Below, in pieces: positions 17,332 to 25,660 of a stretch of DNA of 64,000 bases. Source of the stretch: Chitinophagaceae bacterium (GTDB taxonomy: Bacteria; Bacteroidota; Bacteroidia; Chitinophagales; Chitinophagaceae); assembly GCA_004322425.1 (NCBI GenBank), contig SCVJ01000042.1, positions 101,551 through 165,550 of the forward strand. The letters run 5' to 3'. Both the position numbers and the translations under genes were made by a program. The notes under the pieces are model-generated. The model was not told the DNA's origin. It saw only the letters and a list, made by a program, of their open reading frames with translations, and did not search any database. Within the stretch, counting starts at the first letter, position 1; each line of letters begins with the position of its first letter.

Positions 17332-18315
17332 ATGAGAAAACTCATCTTTACATTTTTAGCATTAACTATTTCATTCTCTTTGGTTGCTCAGCAAGAAAAA
17401 GAGTGTTGCAAAAAAAACGAGGGAGCTGCTTGTTGCAAAGCTGATAAAGAATGCGTAAGTAAGAGTGGATGGTCAAAAAAGGGAGAATTTAATTTTATAG
17501 TTGGGCAAGGTGGCAGTCGCAATTGGGCTGCGGGATCTCAGCGATTTTCTTTAATGGGTGATGTTACTTTGAATTTTCAGGCTAACAGAACTTGGAGAAA
17601 AAATATTTGGGAGAACAATTTCGATCTTGCTTACGGAGTATTAAACATTAGTAAAGTTGGGCTTAGAAAAATTGATGATAAAATTGATTTTACTTCTTTG
17701 TTTCGCCATAGTGTTTCTAAAAATAATGTAATTGGTGTTGGAGGTTGGTTCAATATGCGTTCTCAATTTCATAATGGGTACGACTATACTGCAACAGGGA
17801 AAAATAGAATTTCTGGTTTAATGGCTCCGGGATATTTAACCTTGGCTCCTGGTATTGAATTAAGACCCAAATGCTTTAGCATGTTTATTTCTCCGGTTGC
17901 TTCTCGTATGATTGTTTTCACAAACGAACCATATAGTTTCCAATATCAAGGTGGTGTAAAACCTGATGGAACTTCTGAAGTTCCACTTTCTTGGTTTTAT
18001 AATGTAGATCCTGAAAGAAAAGTTCGATTTGAATTTGGTGCTTTGGTTTCTACTAAATTGTCAAAGAATATTGCCAAAAATGTTGGCTACAGAACACGCT
18101 TGGATGTTTTCTCAAATTATGTTGATGATCCTCAAAACATCGATGTTTTTTGGAATAATAATTTTGAATTTAAAGTCAATAAATGTTTGTCAGCAAGTTA
18201 TACTTTCGATTTAATTTATGACGATGATGTTAAAATGTTTGGTCCTCTAAAAAATAAGGCAGCTACTCAAATGCGTAGTCAGTTGGGTGTTGGATTAGTT
18301 GCAAAATTTAGATAA
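17332..18315 (+). CDS. DUF3078 outer-envelope protein with N-terminal Cys cluster
   Basis: 327 residues. A Sec signal peptide (MRKLIFTFLALTISFSLVAQ) is followed directly by a lysine/cysteine-rich stretch with Cys at 25, 26, 34, 35 and 41. The rest is a DUF3078 domain: GEFNFIVGQGGSRNWAAG, WENNFDLAYGVL, LRKIDDKIDFTS, alternating hydrophobic strands and an end in LGVGLVAKFR, consistent with an outer-membrane beta-barrel or periplasmic beta protein. The function of DUF3078 is unknown. The CC-x7-CC-x5-C cluster looks able to bind a metal, which is inference. It has a strong promoter and its own terminator, so it is a single-gene unit. Confidence 0.85.
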   Translation: MRKLIFTFLALTISFSLVAQQEKECCKKNEGAACCKADKECVSKSGWSKKGEFNFIVGQGGSRNWAAGSQRFSLMGDVTLNFQANRTWRKNIWENNFDLAYGVLNISKVGLRKIDDKIDFTSLFRHSVSKNNVIGVGGWFNMRSQFHNGYDYTATGKNRISGLMAPGYLTLAPGIELRPKCFSMFISPVASRMIVFTNEPYSFQYQGGVKPDGTSEVPLSWFYNVDPERKVRFEFGALVSTKLSKNIAKNVGYRTRLDVFSNYVDDPQNIDVFWNNNFEFKVNKCLSASYTFDLIYDDDVKMFGPLKNKAATQMRSQLGVGLVAKFR

Positions 18316-18340
18316 ATAATATTTTTTAAAAGGTTGTAAG

Positions 18341-18370
18341 TCCCGTTACTTTGTGGCGGGATTTTTTTTT
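18341..18370 (+). terminator. Rho-independent terminator after the DUF3078 gene
   Basis: TCCCG (18341-18345) pairs with CGGGA (18357-18361) and is followed by a run of T to 18370. The loop is 11 nt. Confidence 0.65.
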
Positions 18371-18388
18371 ATTCCTTAAATAAATTAC

Positions 18389-19177
18389 TTGAATACTATT
18401 TCCTATCAAATAAAATTGCCACAATTTGAAGGCCCTTTTGATCTCCTTCTTTTTTTTATTGAAAGAGATGAATTGGATATTTATAATATCCCCATTACCA
18501 GAATTACAAACGATTTTTTGGAATATGTGCAAGCACAGGAATCTTTGAATATTGAGCTTTCCAGTGAGTTTATTCTTTTTATTGCTACGCTAATGCGTAT
18601 AAAAGCAAAAATGCTTTTACCACGAAAAGAAATTGATGCGCAAGGAAATGAAATTGATCCACGGCAAGAGTTGATCAGCAAAATTTTGGAGTACAAAAGG
18701 TTCAAGGAAGCTTCTGCAAAAATGGCGGAAATGGAAGCTGCAAGAATGTTAATGATTAAGCGAGGAAGTTTACAAAGTGAGCTAATAAGTATTGGTGAGC
18801 AAGCAGCGGAAGGAACGGAACTACAAACCATAACACTTTTTCGATTAATGCGTGCATTTGAAAAAGTAATGCTTCGTTATCAAGATAAAAAAAATCGACC
18901 AGCTCACACAGTTGTTAAGTATGAATATACCATGGAGGAAAGTCGTAATAAAATGGTGGCGATGGCGGAGCGAGAAAAAAATATTTCTTTCGAAATAATA
19001 TTCAGTACTTGTGAAAATCGTGTACATGCCATATTCATATTTCTTTCTCTTTTAGAATTAATTCAAGAAAAGTTTTTGAAAATAGTTATGGGAGAGGGGA
19101 AAAATAATTTTATTATTGAGTACAACGAATCGGAAAATAGATTAGCAGAATTATCAGAACAAAATCAACCACAATAA
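18389..19177 (+). CDS. scpA: Segregation and condensation protein A
   Basis: 262-residue kleisin subunit of the bacterial SMC-ScpAB condensin. The N-terminus LPQFEGPFDLLLFFIERDELDIYNIPI and the following RITNDFLEYVQ...LMRIKAKMLLP are diagnostic; the C-terminal winged helix has the shape of ScpA (NRVHAIFIFLSLLELIQ). The start is TTG at 18389: an in-frame stop lies just upstream and no ATG precedes the conserved core. scpB and smc are not in the window. It lies 9 nt before the OsmC gene, so the two are probably co-transcribed. Confidence 0.93.
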   Translation: MNTISYQIKLPQFEGPFDLLLFFIERDELDIYNIPITRITNDFLEYVQAQESLNIELSSEFILFIATLMRIKAKMLLPRKEIDAQGNEIDPRQELISKILEYKRFKEASAKMAEMEAARMLMIKRGSLQSELISIGEQAAEGTELQTITLFRLMRAFEKVMLRYQDKKNRPAHTVVKYEYTMEESRNKMVAMAEREKNISFEIIFSTCENRVHAIFIFLSLLELIQEKFLKIVMGEGKNNFIIEYNESENRLAELSEQNQPQ

Positions 19178-19186
19178 ATTAATATT

Positions 19187-19597
19187 ATGAAAAGAACTGC
19201 AACAGCAATTTGGAATGGAACCGGAAAAGAAGGTGCTGGAATTTTAGCTACACAGTCGGGTGTATTACAAAATACGGCATACGATTTCAAAAGTAGGTTC
19301 GAAGATGGTTCGTACACAAATCCTGAAGAATTAGTGGCCGCTGCTCACGCAGGTTGCTTTTCTATGAAGTTGAGTTTTGTATTAGGTGCTGCAGGTTTTA
19401 CTGCTGAAAGTATCAATACAGAATGTACCATAACACTTGAAAGTGGAACTATTACAGAAAGTCATTTAGCGGTTACTGCTAGTGTTCCTGGAATATCAGC
19501 TGAACTATTTTCAGCAAGTGCCGATGAAGCGAAAGCCAATTGCCCTATCAGTAAATTGCTGAATACAAATATTACAATGCAAGCTTCTTTGGTATAA
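19187..19597 (+). CDS. OsmC/Ohr-family peroxiredoxin
   Basis: 136 residues. It reduces organic hydroperoxides with a Cys pair: C57 in AAAHAGCFSM and C119 in ANCPISKLL, both in the classic positions. The N-terminal KRTATAIWNGTGKEGAG and SRFEDGSYTNPEELV (with the Arg/Glu that position the peroxidatic Cys) match the OsmC branch rather than Ohr. Cytoplasmic. Confidence 0.92.
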   Translation: MKRTATAIWNGTGKEGAGILATQSGVLQNTAYDFKSRFEDGSYTNPEELVAAAHAGCFSMKLSFVLGAAGFTAESINTECTITLESGTITESHLAVTASVPGISAELFSASADEAKANCPISKLLNTNITMQASLV

Positions 19598-19629
19598 GTT
19601 TAAATCCTATTAAATAGTATTGATTACGC

Positions 19630-19664
19630 AACAGCAGTATTAATTATAACAGCTGTTTTTTTTA
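19630..19664 (+). terminator. Candidate terminator after the OsmC gene
   Basis: AACAGC (19630-19635) can pair with GCTGTT (19652-19657), followed by eight T including the stem end. It overlaps the last codons of the convergent membrane-protein gene. The 16-nt loop makes it only moderately convincing. Confidence 0.45.
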
Positions 19665-20353
19665 GCTAACCATTGATGCAACTTAATGATTAGGAAAAAG
19701 TGCAGTAGTGCCGCTGCCTGTAAGCCAATGAGATAGTAGGGCCATTCTCCAATTAGAAATGGATTGTTTGCAAGAGGCCTATGTCTTAAATACATATAAT
19801 TAGAGTCAATCAGAAAGTTTAATACGCCAACGGTTGGCAAAGTGAGTTGCGTAATTGCAAGTATTTTCAACCACGACCATGCCCGAGGGGAATAGCTTAA
19901 ACGCGTAGTTGCATAAATTCCTGCAATCAATATTCCGCCATGAGAAATTGTGTAATCTATTAGTTTAAAAACAGATCTGCCAGTTGTGAGTTCTGGAGTT
20001 ATAAATGAATGAATAGCACCTGCACTCCAACAAAGTAATATTTCATACACCCATTGACTTTTAGAAAACATTAAATAAATTGATAGAAATACAGAAAGCG
20101 AACAAAGCTGTAGCGGCAGGGAAGTTGAAATATTCCAAGAATTGCTACCAATCATATTAAGCTGTCCTGCAACAAAATTCAACAGCATAATTGTACCAAT
20201 ATATTTTCCAACTTTATTTCTAAAGTCCTCCGACTTATTTTTAGTATAATACAACAAAAAACAAAGGGCGGTAATCCAAGCAAAATTTATCATCCACCAA
20301 TCTGCACTCAACACTTCAACTGCATAGTGAAAAGCATTCGGATCCATAAGCAT
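19640..20353 (-). CDS. YwaF/TIGR02206-type integral membrane protein
   Basis: 237 residues, about seven membrane helices. Family features seen are SLPLQLCSLSVFLSIYL in the third helix, a conserved SHGG (ISHGGILIAGIYA), and NFLIDSNYMYLRHRP before the last helix, ending in WPYYLIGLQAAALLHF. The family is found in many bacteria, with no known function. The ATG at 20353 is followed by another at 20347; either could be used. It is separated from dxs by 62 nt on the same strand. Confidence 0.8.
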   Translation of the reverse strand: MLMDPNAFHYAVEVLSADWWMINFAWITALCFLLYYTKNKSEDFRNKVGKYIGTIMLLNFVAGQLNMIGSNSWNISTSLPLQLCSLSVFLSIYLMFSKSQWVYEILLCWSAGAIHSFITPELTTGRSVFKLIDYTISHGGILIAGIYATTRLSYSPRAWSWLKILAITQLTLPTVGVLNFLIDSNYMYLRHRPLANNPFLIGEWPYYLIGLQAAALLHFFLIIKLHQWLAKKNSCYN

Positions 20354-20415
20354 TCAGTTTGGGCTGTAAAATAGGAAAAAAACACATTAAAGAAAGGCAG
20401 AAATTATATCATGTA

Positions 20416-22353
20416 TTAATCGAGATTATACGTGCTAACTTTTATTTTATCCTTCATCATTTCTCTAACTGAGTCAATAATAGCTTGCGTGTTGTAGCCG
20501 CATTCTTGATGAAGTTCTTTAAGTGTACCGTGTTCAATTATTTGATCTGGAATACCCAAAATTTTTACAGTTGATTTGAAGTTATTAGCATTCATAAATT
20601 CAAGTACGGCACTACCAAACCCACCAACAACGGTTCCATCCTCTACTGTAATTATTTTTTCAAAGTTGCTAAAAACTTCAAACAACATTTCTTTATCGAT
20701 AGGTTTTACAAAACGGAGATCATAATGAGCCGGATTCAATCCATCATTTTTTAATTCACGAATGGCAGCTGCTGCAAAATTTCCGGGATGTCCGTATGAA
20801 AGTATGGCAATATCTTGCCCGTCTTTTAGTTTTCTTCCTTTGCCAATTTCTATTTCTTTGAATGGAGTTTTCCAATCGGGTGTTACACCTTCGCCTCTCG
20901 GGTATCTAATTACGAATGGATTTTTTGAAGTAGCTAGTTGCGAGGTATACATTAAGTTACGAAGTTCAATTTCATTCATGGGAGCACTTACAATCATATT
21001 GGGGATACATCGCATATAAGCAATATCGTAACAGCCATGATGTGTGGGCCCATCGTCTCCAACCAATCCAGCTCTGTCTAAACAAAATACAACAGGTAAA
21101 TTTTGAATAGCAACATCGTGAACCACTTGATCGTACGCACGTTGCATGAATGAAGAATAAATATTGCAAAAAACTTTCATTCCTTGTGTTGCCATTCCTG
21201 CACTGAGTGTTACAGCATGTTGTTCACAAATACCAACGTCGAAGGCTCGATGCGGCATTTTTTCCATCATATATTTTAAAGAAGAACCACTTGGCATGGC
21301 AGGAGTAATGCCAATAATTTTATCGTTTTTTTCTGCAAGCTCAACTATTGTGTGTCCAAATACATCTTGATATTTTGGTGGCTGCGGAAGGTCGAACTTC
21401 TTTTTATGAATTTCACCAGTTATTTTATCGAACAAACCTGGTGCGTGCCATTTGGTTTGATCTTTTTCTGCTAAGGCATGACCTTTCCCTTTGGTGGTAA
21501 CTATATGTAAAAGCTTTGGACCAGGAATTTGGCGTAAGTCTTTTAATGCATCCACCAACTTGGTAATATTGTGTCCATCAATTGGGCCAAAATAGCGCAG
21601 TTTGAGAGCTTCAAATAAATTGGACTGATTACTAATCATTCCTTTAATTCCCTCTCTTAACTTGTGCACCATTGACCGAGAGAAATTTTTTCCAATAGGT
21701 AATTTTCCTAATAAGTTCCAAACATCATCTTTCAGAATATTGTAAGTTGGAGACGTTGAAATATCGGTTAAATATTCTTTTAATGCACCCACGTTGGGGT
21801 CAATGCTCATGCAATTGTCGTTGAGAATAATCAGTATATCGGTATCTGCAACACCTGCATGATTCATAGCTTCAAAAGCTAAACCCGCAGTAAGAGAGCC
21901 GTCGCCAATTATTGCTACTGATTTTCTGTCTTTCTCGCCGTTATATTTTGAAGCCATCGCCATTCCCAATGCAGCCGAAATAGAAGTAGAGGAGTGCCCT
22001 ACACCAAATGCATCGTAGTTACTTTCATCTCTTTTGGGAAAGCCGCTAATCCCTTTATATTTTCTGTTGGTTGTAAAATTATCTCGTCTGCCTGTAAGTA
22101 TTTTATGCCCGTATGCTTGATGGCCTACATCCCAAACCAATTGGTCATAAGGTGTGTTATAAATATAATGGAGCGCCACGGTAAGTTCTACAACTCCCAA
22201 ACTAGCACCAAAATGTCCACCATGAACACTTACAACATCAATTATAAATTGACGTAATTCATCACAAACTTGATGCAGTTTCTCTGGCGATAATTTTTTT
22301 AAATCATCCGGAGTGTTGATATTTTGTAAAAGTGGCCCCGGGGTTATTTGCAT
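20416..22353 (-). CDS. dxs: 1-deoxy-D-xylulose-5-phosphate synthase
   Basis: 645 residues. It condenses pyruvate and glyceraldehyde 3-phosphate using thiamine diphosphate, the first step of the MEP isoprenoid pathway. Seen are VWDVGHQAYGHKILTGRR, the TPP motif IGDGSLTAGLAFEAMNHAG with LNDNCMSI, FEALKLRYFGPIDGHN, the pyrimidine-binding domain (AFDVGICEQHAVTLSAGMA) and DRAGLVGDDGPTHHG. All domains are complete. A TAATTTTA element lies upstream on the minus strand. Confidence 0.97.
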   Translation of the reverse strand: MQITPGPLLQNINTPDDLKKLSPEKLHQVCDELRQFIIDVVSVHGGHFGASLGVVELTVALHYIYNTPYDQLVWDVGHQAYGHKILTGRRDNFTTNRKYKGISGFPKRDESNYDAFGVGHSSTSISAALGMAMASKYNGEKDRKSVAIIGDGSLTAGLAFEAMNHAGVADTDILIILNDNCMSIDPNVGALKEYLTDISTSPTYNILKDDVWNLLGKLPIGKNFSRSMVHKLREGIKGMISNQSNLFEALKLRYFGPIDGHNITKLVDALKDLRQIPGPKLLHIVTTKGKGHALAEKDQTKWHAPGLFDKITGEIHKKKFDLPQPPKYQDVFGHTIVELAEKNDKIIGITPAMPSGSSLKYMMEKMPHRAFDVGICEQHAVTLSAGMATQGMKVFCNIYSSFMQRAYDQVVHDVAIQNLPVVFCLDRAGLVGDDGPTHHGCYDIAYMRCIPNMIVSAPMNEIELRNLMYTSQLATSKNPFVIRYPRGEGVTPDWKTPFKEIEIGKGRKLKDGQDIAILSYGHPGNFAAAAIRELKNDGLNPAHYDLRFVKPIDKEMLFEVFSNFEKIITVEDGTVVGGFGSAVLEFMNANNFKSTVKILGIPDQIIEHGTLKELHQECGYNTQAIIDSVREMMKDKIKVSTYNLD

Positions 22354-22515
22354 AAAAAATATTTCGGTGTAAAATTAAGGCTTAAATATGTTTTATAAGT
22401 CCTAATAATATGCTTTCAATAAAGAATCATAAAATACTGATTTGGCGTTAATTTTCCTTTTACCAACTGTAATAGCCACTAATCAAAACAAATGTCATTC
22501 AGGAGCGAAACCCTT

Positions 22516-22523
22516 TAAATTTG
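22516..22523 (+). promoter_or_regulatory. -7 promoter element of the LytS-like kinase gene
   Basis: TAAATTTG matches TAnnTTTG, 18 nt before the ATG at 22542. Confidence 0.5.
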
Positions 22524-22541
22524 CAACTATAGGACAGTTAT

Positions 22542-23612
22542 ATGAAACACAAAACAAGATATTGGTTTTTTCAATTGGGTGGATGGGGCTCGGTTACGTT
22601 GATTAACATTTTTTTTGCGTACTCGTTTGATCGATTAGATACAATACACGATAGAAATGTAATTTTTGGAAGGCTAACCTTTTTTATTCTTCTTGGTATT
22701 TTGTTTACACACTTTATGCGTTTTATTTTAAAAACATTTAAAGTTTTGCAAAAAAGTCTAAAACTTCAATTACTGCAATTATTATTTATTACAGTAATCA
22801 TTGCCATTGCTACTTCTGTATTCCATAATTTATTGATAAGTAAATTTGATATTTTAACTAAAACAGAGAAAGCTTTCAAAGATGACTTTCTCCTTTTGAC
22901 TTTAAGTGGGTCCTTTTATTTCTTTTTATATTTTTTAATTTGGAACTTAATTTATTTTTCGTACCATTTTGTTTCCAAAAGCCAAAAGCAACAATTAGAT
23001 ACACTGCAATTGGAGTCATTAGTAAAAGAGTTGGAATTACAAACGATAAAAGCCCATATTAATCCTCACTTTATTTTCAATTCCATGAACAGCATTAGAG
23101 CATTAATAGATGAAGATCCATCGCGTGCACGAAATGCAATTACAGAATTGAGTAATATTTTAAGAAGTAGTTTGCATACAGAAAAAATAGAAACCGTTTC
23201 GTTCGAAAAAGAATTACATATTGTTAAAGATTATTTGGCACTGGAAAAAATGCGTTTCGAAGATCGGCTACAAGTTATTTATGAAGTTGAAACTGCAACT
23301 ACAACCAAAATGGTACCTCCAATGATGGTACAGATTTTAGTTGAAAATGCCATTAAACACGGTATCAGTAAGAGTATTAGTGGAGGCGAAGTAAAAATTA
23401 GTTCAAAAATAATTGACAATTATCATGTGTTGGCTGTTCAAAATACAGGTCAACTTATTGAACTAATACAAACAGAAACAGAAGAGGGCAAAACTTTTGG
23501 AATTCCCAGCACAATTGCACGGCTTCGACTTTTATATGGAGACAAAGCTCATTTTACTATTAAGCAACTAAATGCAGAAACAGTAGAAGCAAAAATATTG
23601 TTGCCAGTGTAG
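22542..23612 (+). CDS. LytS/YehU-type sensor histidine kinase
   Basis: 356 residues. Four membrane helices in the first ~150 residues are followed by a short coiled coil and a His_kinase (LytS-type) domain. The phospho-acceptor His is in INPHFIFNSMNSIRALI, and the ATP-binding domain has MVQILVENAIKHGIS (N-box). There is no extracytoplasmic sensor domain, so the signal is probably sensed in the membrane. The LytTR regulator gene follows 25 nt downstream, an obvious pair. Confidence 0.93.
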   Translation: MKHKTRYWFFQLGGWGSVTLINIFFAYSFDRLDTIHDRNVIFGRLTFFILLGILFTHFMRFILKTFKVLQKSLKLQLLQLLFITVIIAIATSVFHNLLISKFDILTKTEKAFKDDFLLLTLSGSFYFFLYFLIWNLIYFSYHFVSKSQKQQLDTLQLESLVKELELQTIKAHINPHFIFNSMNSIRALIDEDPSRARNAITELSNILRSSLHTEKIETVSFEKELHIVKDYLALEKMRFEDRLQVIYEVETATTTKMVPPMMVQILVENAIKHGISKSISGGEVKISSKIIDNYHVLAVQNTGQLIELIQTETEEGKTFGIPSTIARLRLLYGDKAHFTIKQLNAETVEAKILLPV

Positions 23613-23637
23613 TTTGTTGAATGTTAAACTAATTATT

Positions 23638-24366
23638 ATGAGAGCAATCATTATTGACGACGAAAGATTAGCAAGAACAGAACTTAAGAGATTGTTGCAA
23701 CAGTTTCCTGAAATTGAAATTGTTGATGAAGCCACCAATGTGGATGAGGCTATTACTAAAATTGATAAACTACAACCCGATCTTATTTTTTTAGATATTC
23801 AAATGCCCGGTAAATCTGGCTTTGATTTATTGAGTGAAATGGATTTAGTTCCCTATGTGATTTTTACCACTGCGTATGATGAATATGCTCTAAAGGCTTT
23901 TGAAGTAAATGCCTTGGACTATTTATTAAAACCCATTGAGCCTTTACGACTGGCTGATGCCATTCAAAAGCTGCATAATTTAGAAAAGAAAGAAAACAAA
24001 CTATCTACAGATGTTACTAATAACAAATCACTATCCGAGTACGACCAAGTTTTTGTAAAAGATGGAGAACGGTGCTGGTTTGTAAATCTAAATGAAATTC
24101 GACTTTTTGAAAGTGTTGGTAATTATGCCAAAGTGTTTTTTGGCAGCAATAAACCACTCGTATTAAAATCGCTAAATTCCTTGGAAGAGAGATTGGATGA
24201 TAAAATGTTTTTCCGTGCCAACCGAAAGCATATTGTCAATCTTAGAATGATTGAAAAAATTGAAACTTATTTTAACGGTGGGCTTTTACTTGAATTGAAA
24301 GGTGGAGAAAAAATTGAAGTGAGCAGAAGGCAAACGGTAAAATTCAAAGAAAAAATGAGTTTATAA
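23638..24366 (+). CDS. LytTR-family response regulator
   Basis: 242 residues. The receiver domain has D7/D8, phospho-acceptor D53 in LIFLDIQMPG and the conserved Lys in YLLKPIEPL. The C-terminal LytTR DNA-binding domain (~140-242) has EIRLFESVGNYAKVFF and FFRANRKHIVNL. The ATG at 23638 is chosen over 23614 because MRAIIIDDERLARTEL is the standard N-terminus. It is the partner of the kinase at 22542; the target genes are unknown. It converges with pcrB, 4 nt between stops. Confidence 0.93.
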   Translation: MRAIIIDDERLARTELKRLLQQFPEIEIVDEATNVDEAITKIDKLQPDLIFLDIQMPGKSGFDLLSEMDLVPYVIFTTAYDEYALKAFEVNALDYLLKPIEPLRLADAIQKLHNLEKKENKLSTDVTNNKSLSEYDQVFVKDGERCWFVNLNEIRLFESVGNYAKVFFGSNKPLVLKSLNSLEERLDDKMFFRANRKHIVNLRMIEKIETYFNGGLLLELKGGEKIEVSRRQTVKFKEKMSL

Positions 24367-24370
24367 TAAA

Positions 24371-25129
24371 TCAACTGATTTTAATGGTAGTACTATGAAC
24401 GGCGGCGGCTATTTCTGTAATTAAGGAGCTGTCTTTTTCAATTGCATTACCCACAACAATTACATCCGCACCAGCTTTACAATTAAGAAAAGCTTTTTCT
24501 GGCTCAGTAATTCCTCCTCCAATAATTAAAGGGACAGTAATATTTGATGCAACCGCTTCAATCATACTTTCAGAGATAGAAATTTTTGCTCCACTGCCCG
24601 CATCCATAAAAATCAATTTCATGCCCAACAATTCACCTGCTAAAGCTGTACAGATTGCAATATCATTTTTATCAGTTGGAATTGGTGCTGCATTACTGAT
24701 ATAAGATACGGTGGTTGGCGCCCCTCCATCAATTACCATATAACCAGTAGGCATAATTTCCAAACCGCTTTGCTTTACTAAAGGAGCCGAAATGACGTGC
24801 TGTCCTATCAATAACTCAGGATTTCTACCAGAAATAAGAGAAAGGTATAAAAGTGCATCGGCTTGATTAGTAATTTGAGAGGGATTACCTGGAAATAAAA
24901 TAACAGGAATTGAGCAGTTGGTTTTTATTTGAGCTACTACTTTTTCTAATTGATTATTGATGACAAGACTGCCACCGACAAAAAAATAATCTACCGAAGA
25001 AGATACTGCAAGTTCAATTAATTTATGCAATTGAGAACTTGTTATTTTATCGTGATCAATCAGTACTGCAAAAGATTTTTTACCAACTTTTTTTTTCTGT
25101 TGCAATAAAGAATAAACAGTTTGCTTCAT
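24371..25129 (-). CDS. pcrB: Geranylgeranylglyceryl/heptaprenylglyceryl phosphate synthase
   Basis: 252-residue TIM-barrel prenyltransferase joining a polyprenyl diphosphate to sn-glycerol 1-phosphate with an ether bond. Seen are KKSFAVLIDHDKI at the N-terminus, YFFVGGSL, VILFPGNPSQI, PTGYMVIDGG, FMDAGSGA and the phosphate-binding LIIGGGITEPEKA. It belongs to the archaeal-type GGGPS family, which also occurs in Bacteroidota; the bacterial product's role is not settled. It lies beside the LytTR pair, with dxs on the other side. Confidence 0.9.
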   Translation of the reverse strand: MKQTVYSLLQQKKKVGKKSFAVLIDHDKITSSQLHKLIELAVSSSVDYFFVGGSLVINNQLEKVVAQIKTNCSIPVILFPGNPSQITNQADALLYLSLISGRNPELLIGQHVISAPLVKQSGLEIMPTGYMVIDGGAPTTVSYISNAAPIPTDKNDIAICTALAGELLGMKLIFMDAGSGAKISISESMIEAVASNITVPLIIGGGITEPEKAFLNCKAGADVIVVGNAIEKDSSLITEIAAAVHSTTIKIS

Positions 25130-25660
25130 TTGTAGTACTTCTATTTATATACAAAAATGCAATTTTTTTCTATCTTAATTCTTCAAATTATTAGTACAAT
25201 CAATTAAAATCGACTTTAAGCAGTAATTGGGTTTCAGCTAGTTCATTTTTTTTATATAGTAATAGACTTTAAAAATTATAGAAATGTCCTTCCTTTAAAA
25301 CTCAAACAGGGAAGGGGTTTTATTACAGTGTCAGACTGCAATATAAGACTAGCAAGGCTTTTCATAATTTTTAATACAAAGAAGTTGATTCGTGTAGTGT
25401 TCTGTCTTTTCATTCTTATTGGGACTATTTGTTTAGGAGTCTCAACTTGAATTTCCAAAATTATTTTTGAAATAATTATTTTTTCTTTTTTCAAAAATAT
25501 AAAAGTGCCTTTGGTAGTGCATTCGGCCTTTGTAATGTCTCTTTTCCACAGAATGTTGATAATTGTTTGATTGAATTACAGTAACTAAAAAATAGTTTCG
25601 TCATAGTCCTTTTTATAGAAAGGAAAATTCGAATCAACTAACCTACTACTAATTTTTTTT
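25130..25660. other. 531-nt intergenic region upstream of nrdJ
   Basis: No convincing gene. It holds a CCTTCC/GGAAGG stem-loop (25288-25315, 16-nt loop), an AT-rich perfect inverted repeat AATTATTT-N3-AAATAATT (25459-25477) followed by a T-rich run that resembles a weak plus-strand terminator, and the candidate nrdJ promoter. I see no cobalamin riboswitch B12-box (GCCACTG). Confidence 0.5.
25571..25600 (+). promoter_or_regulatory. Candidate nrdJ promoter
   Basis: TTG (25571-25573), a 19-nt spacer and TAGTTTCG (25593-25600), one mismatch from TAnnTTTG. The ATG is 60 nt downstream. The TTCG ending is shared with several other promoters in the window. Confidence 0.45.

Noticed and set aside
25276..25494. 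A 72-codon open frame on the minus strand upstream of nrdJ.
   Set aside because: It starts with TTG, is rich in Lys/Ile as expected from AT-rich non-coding DNA, has no promoter at a sensible distance and no recognisable features.
25130..25660. Possible cobalamin riboswitch before the B12-dependent reductase.
   Set aside because: No B12-box-like GCCACTG or the associated stems could be found on the plus strand.
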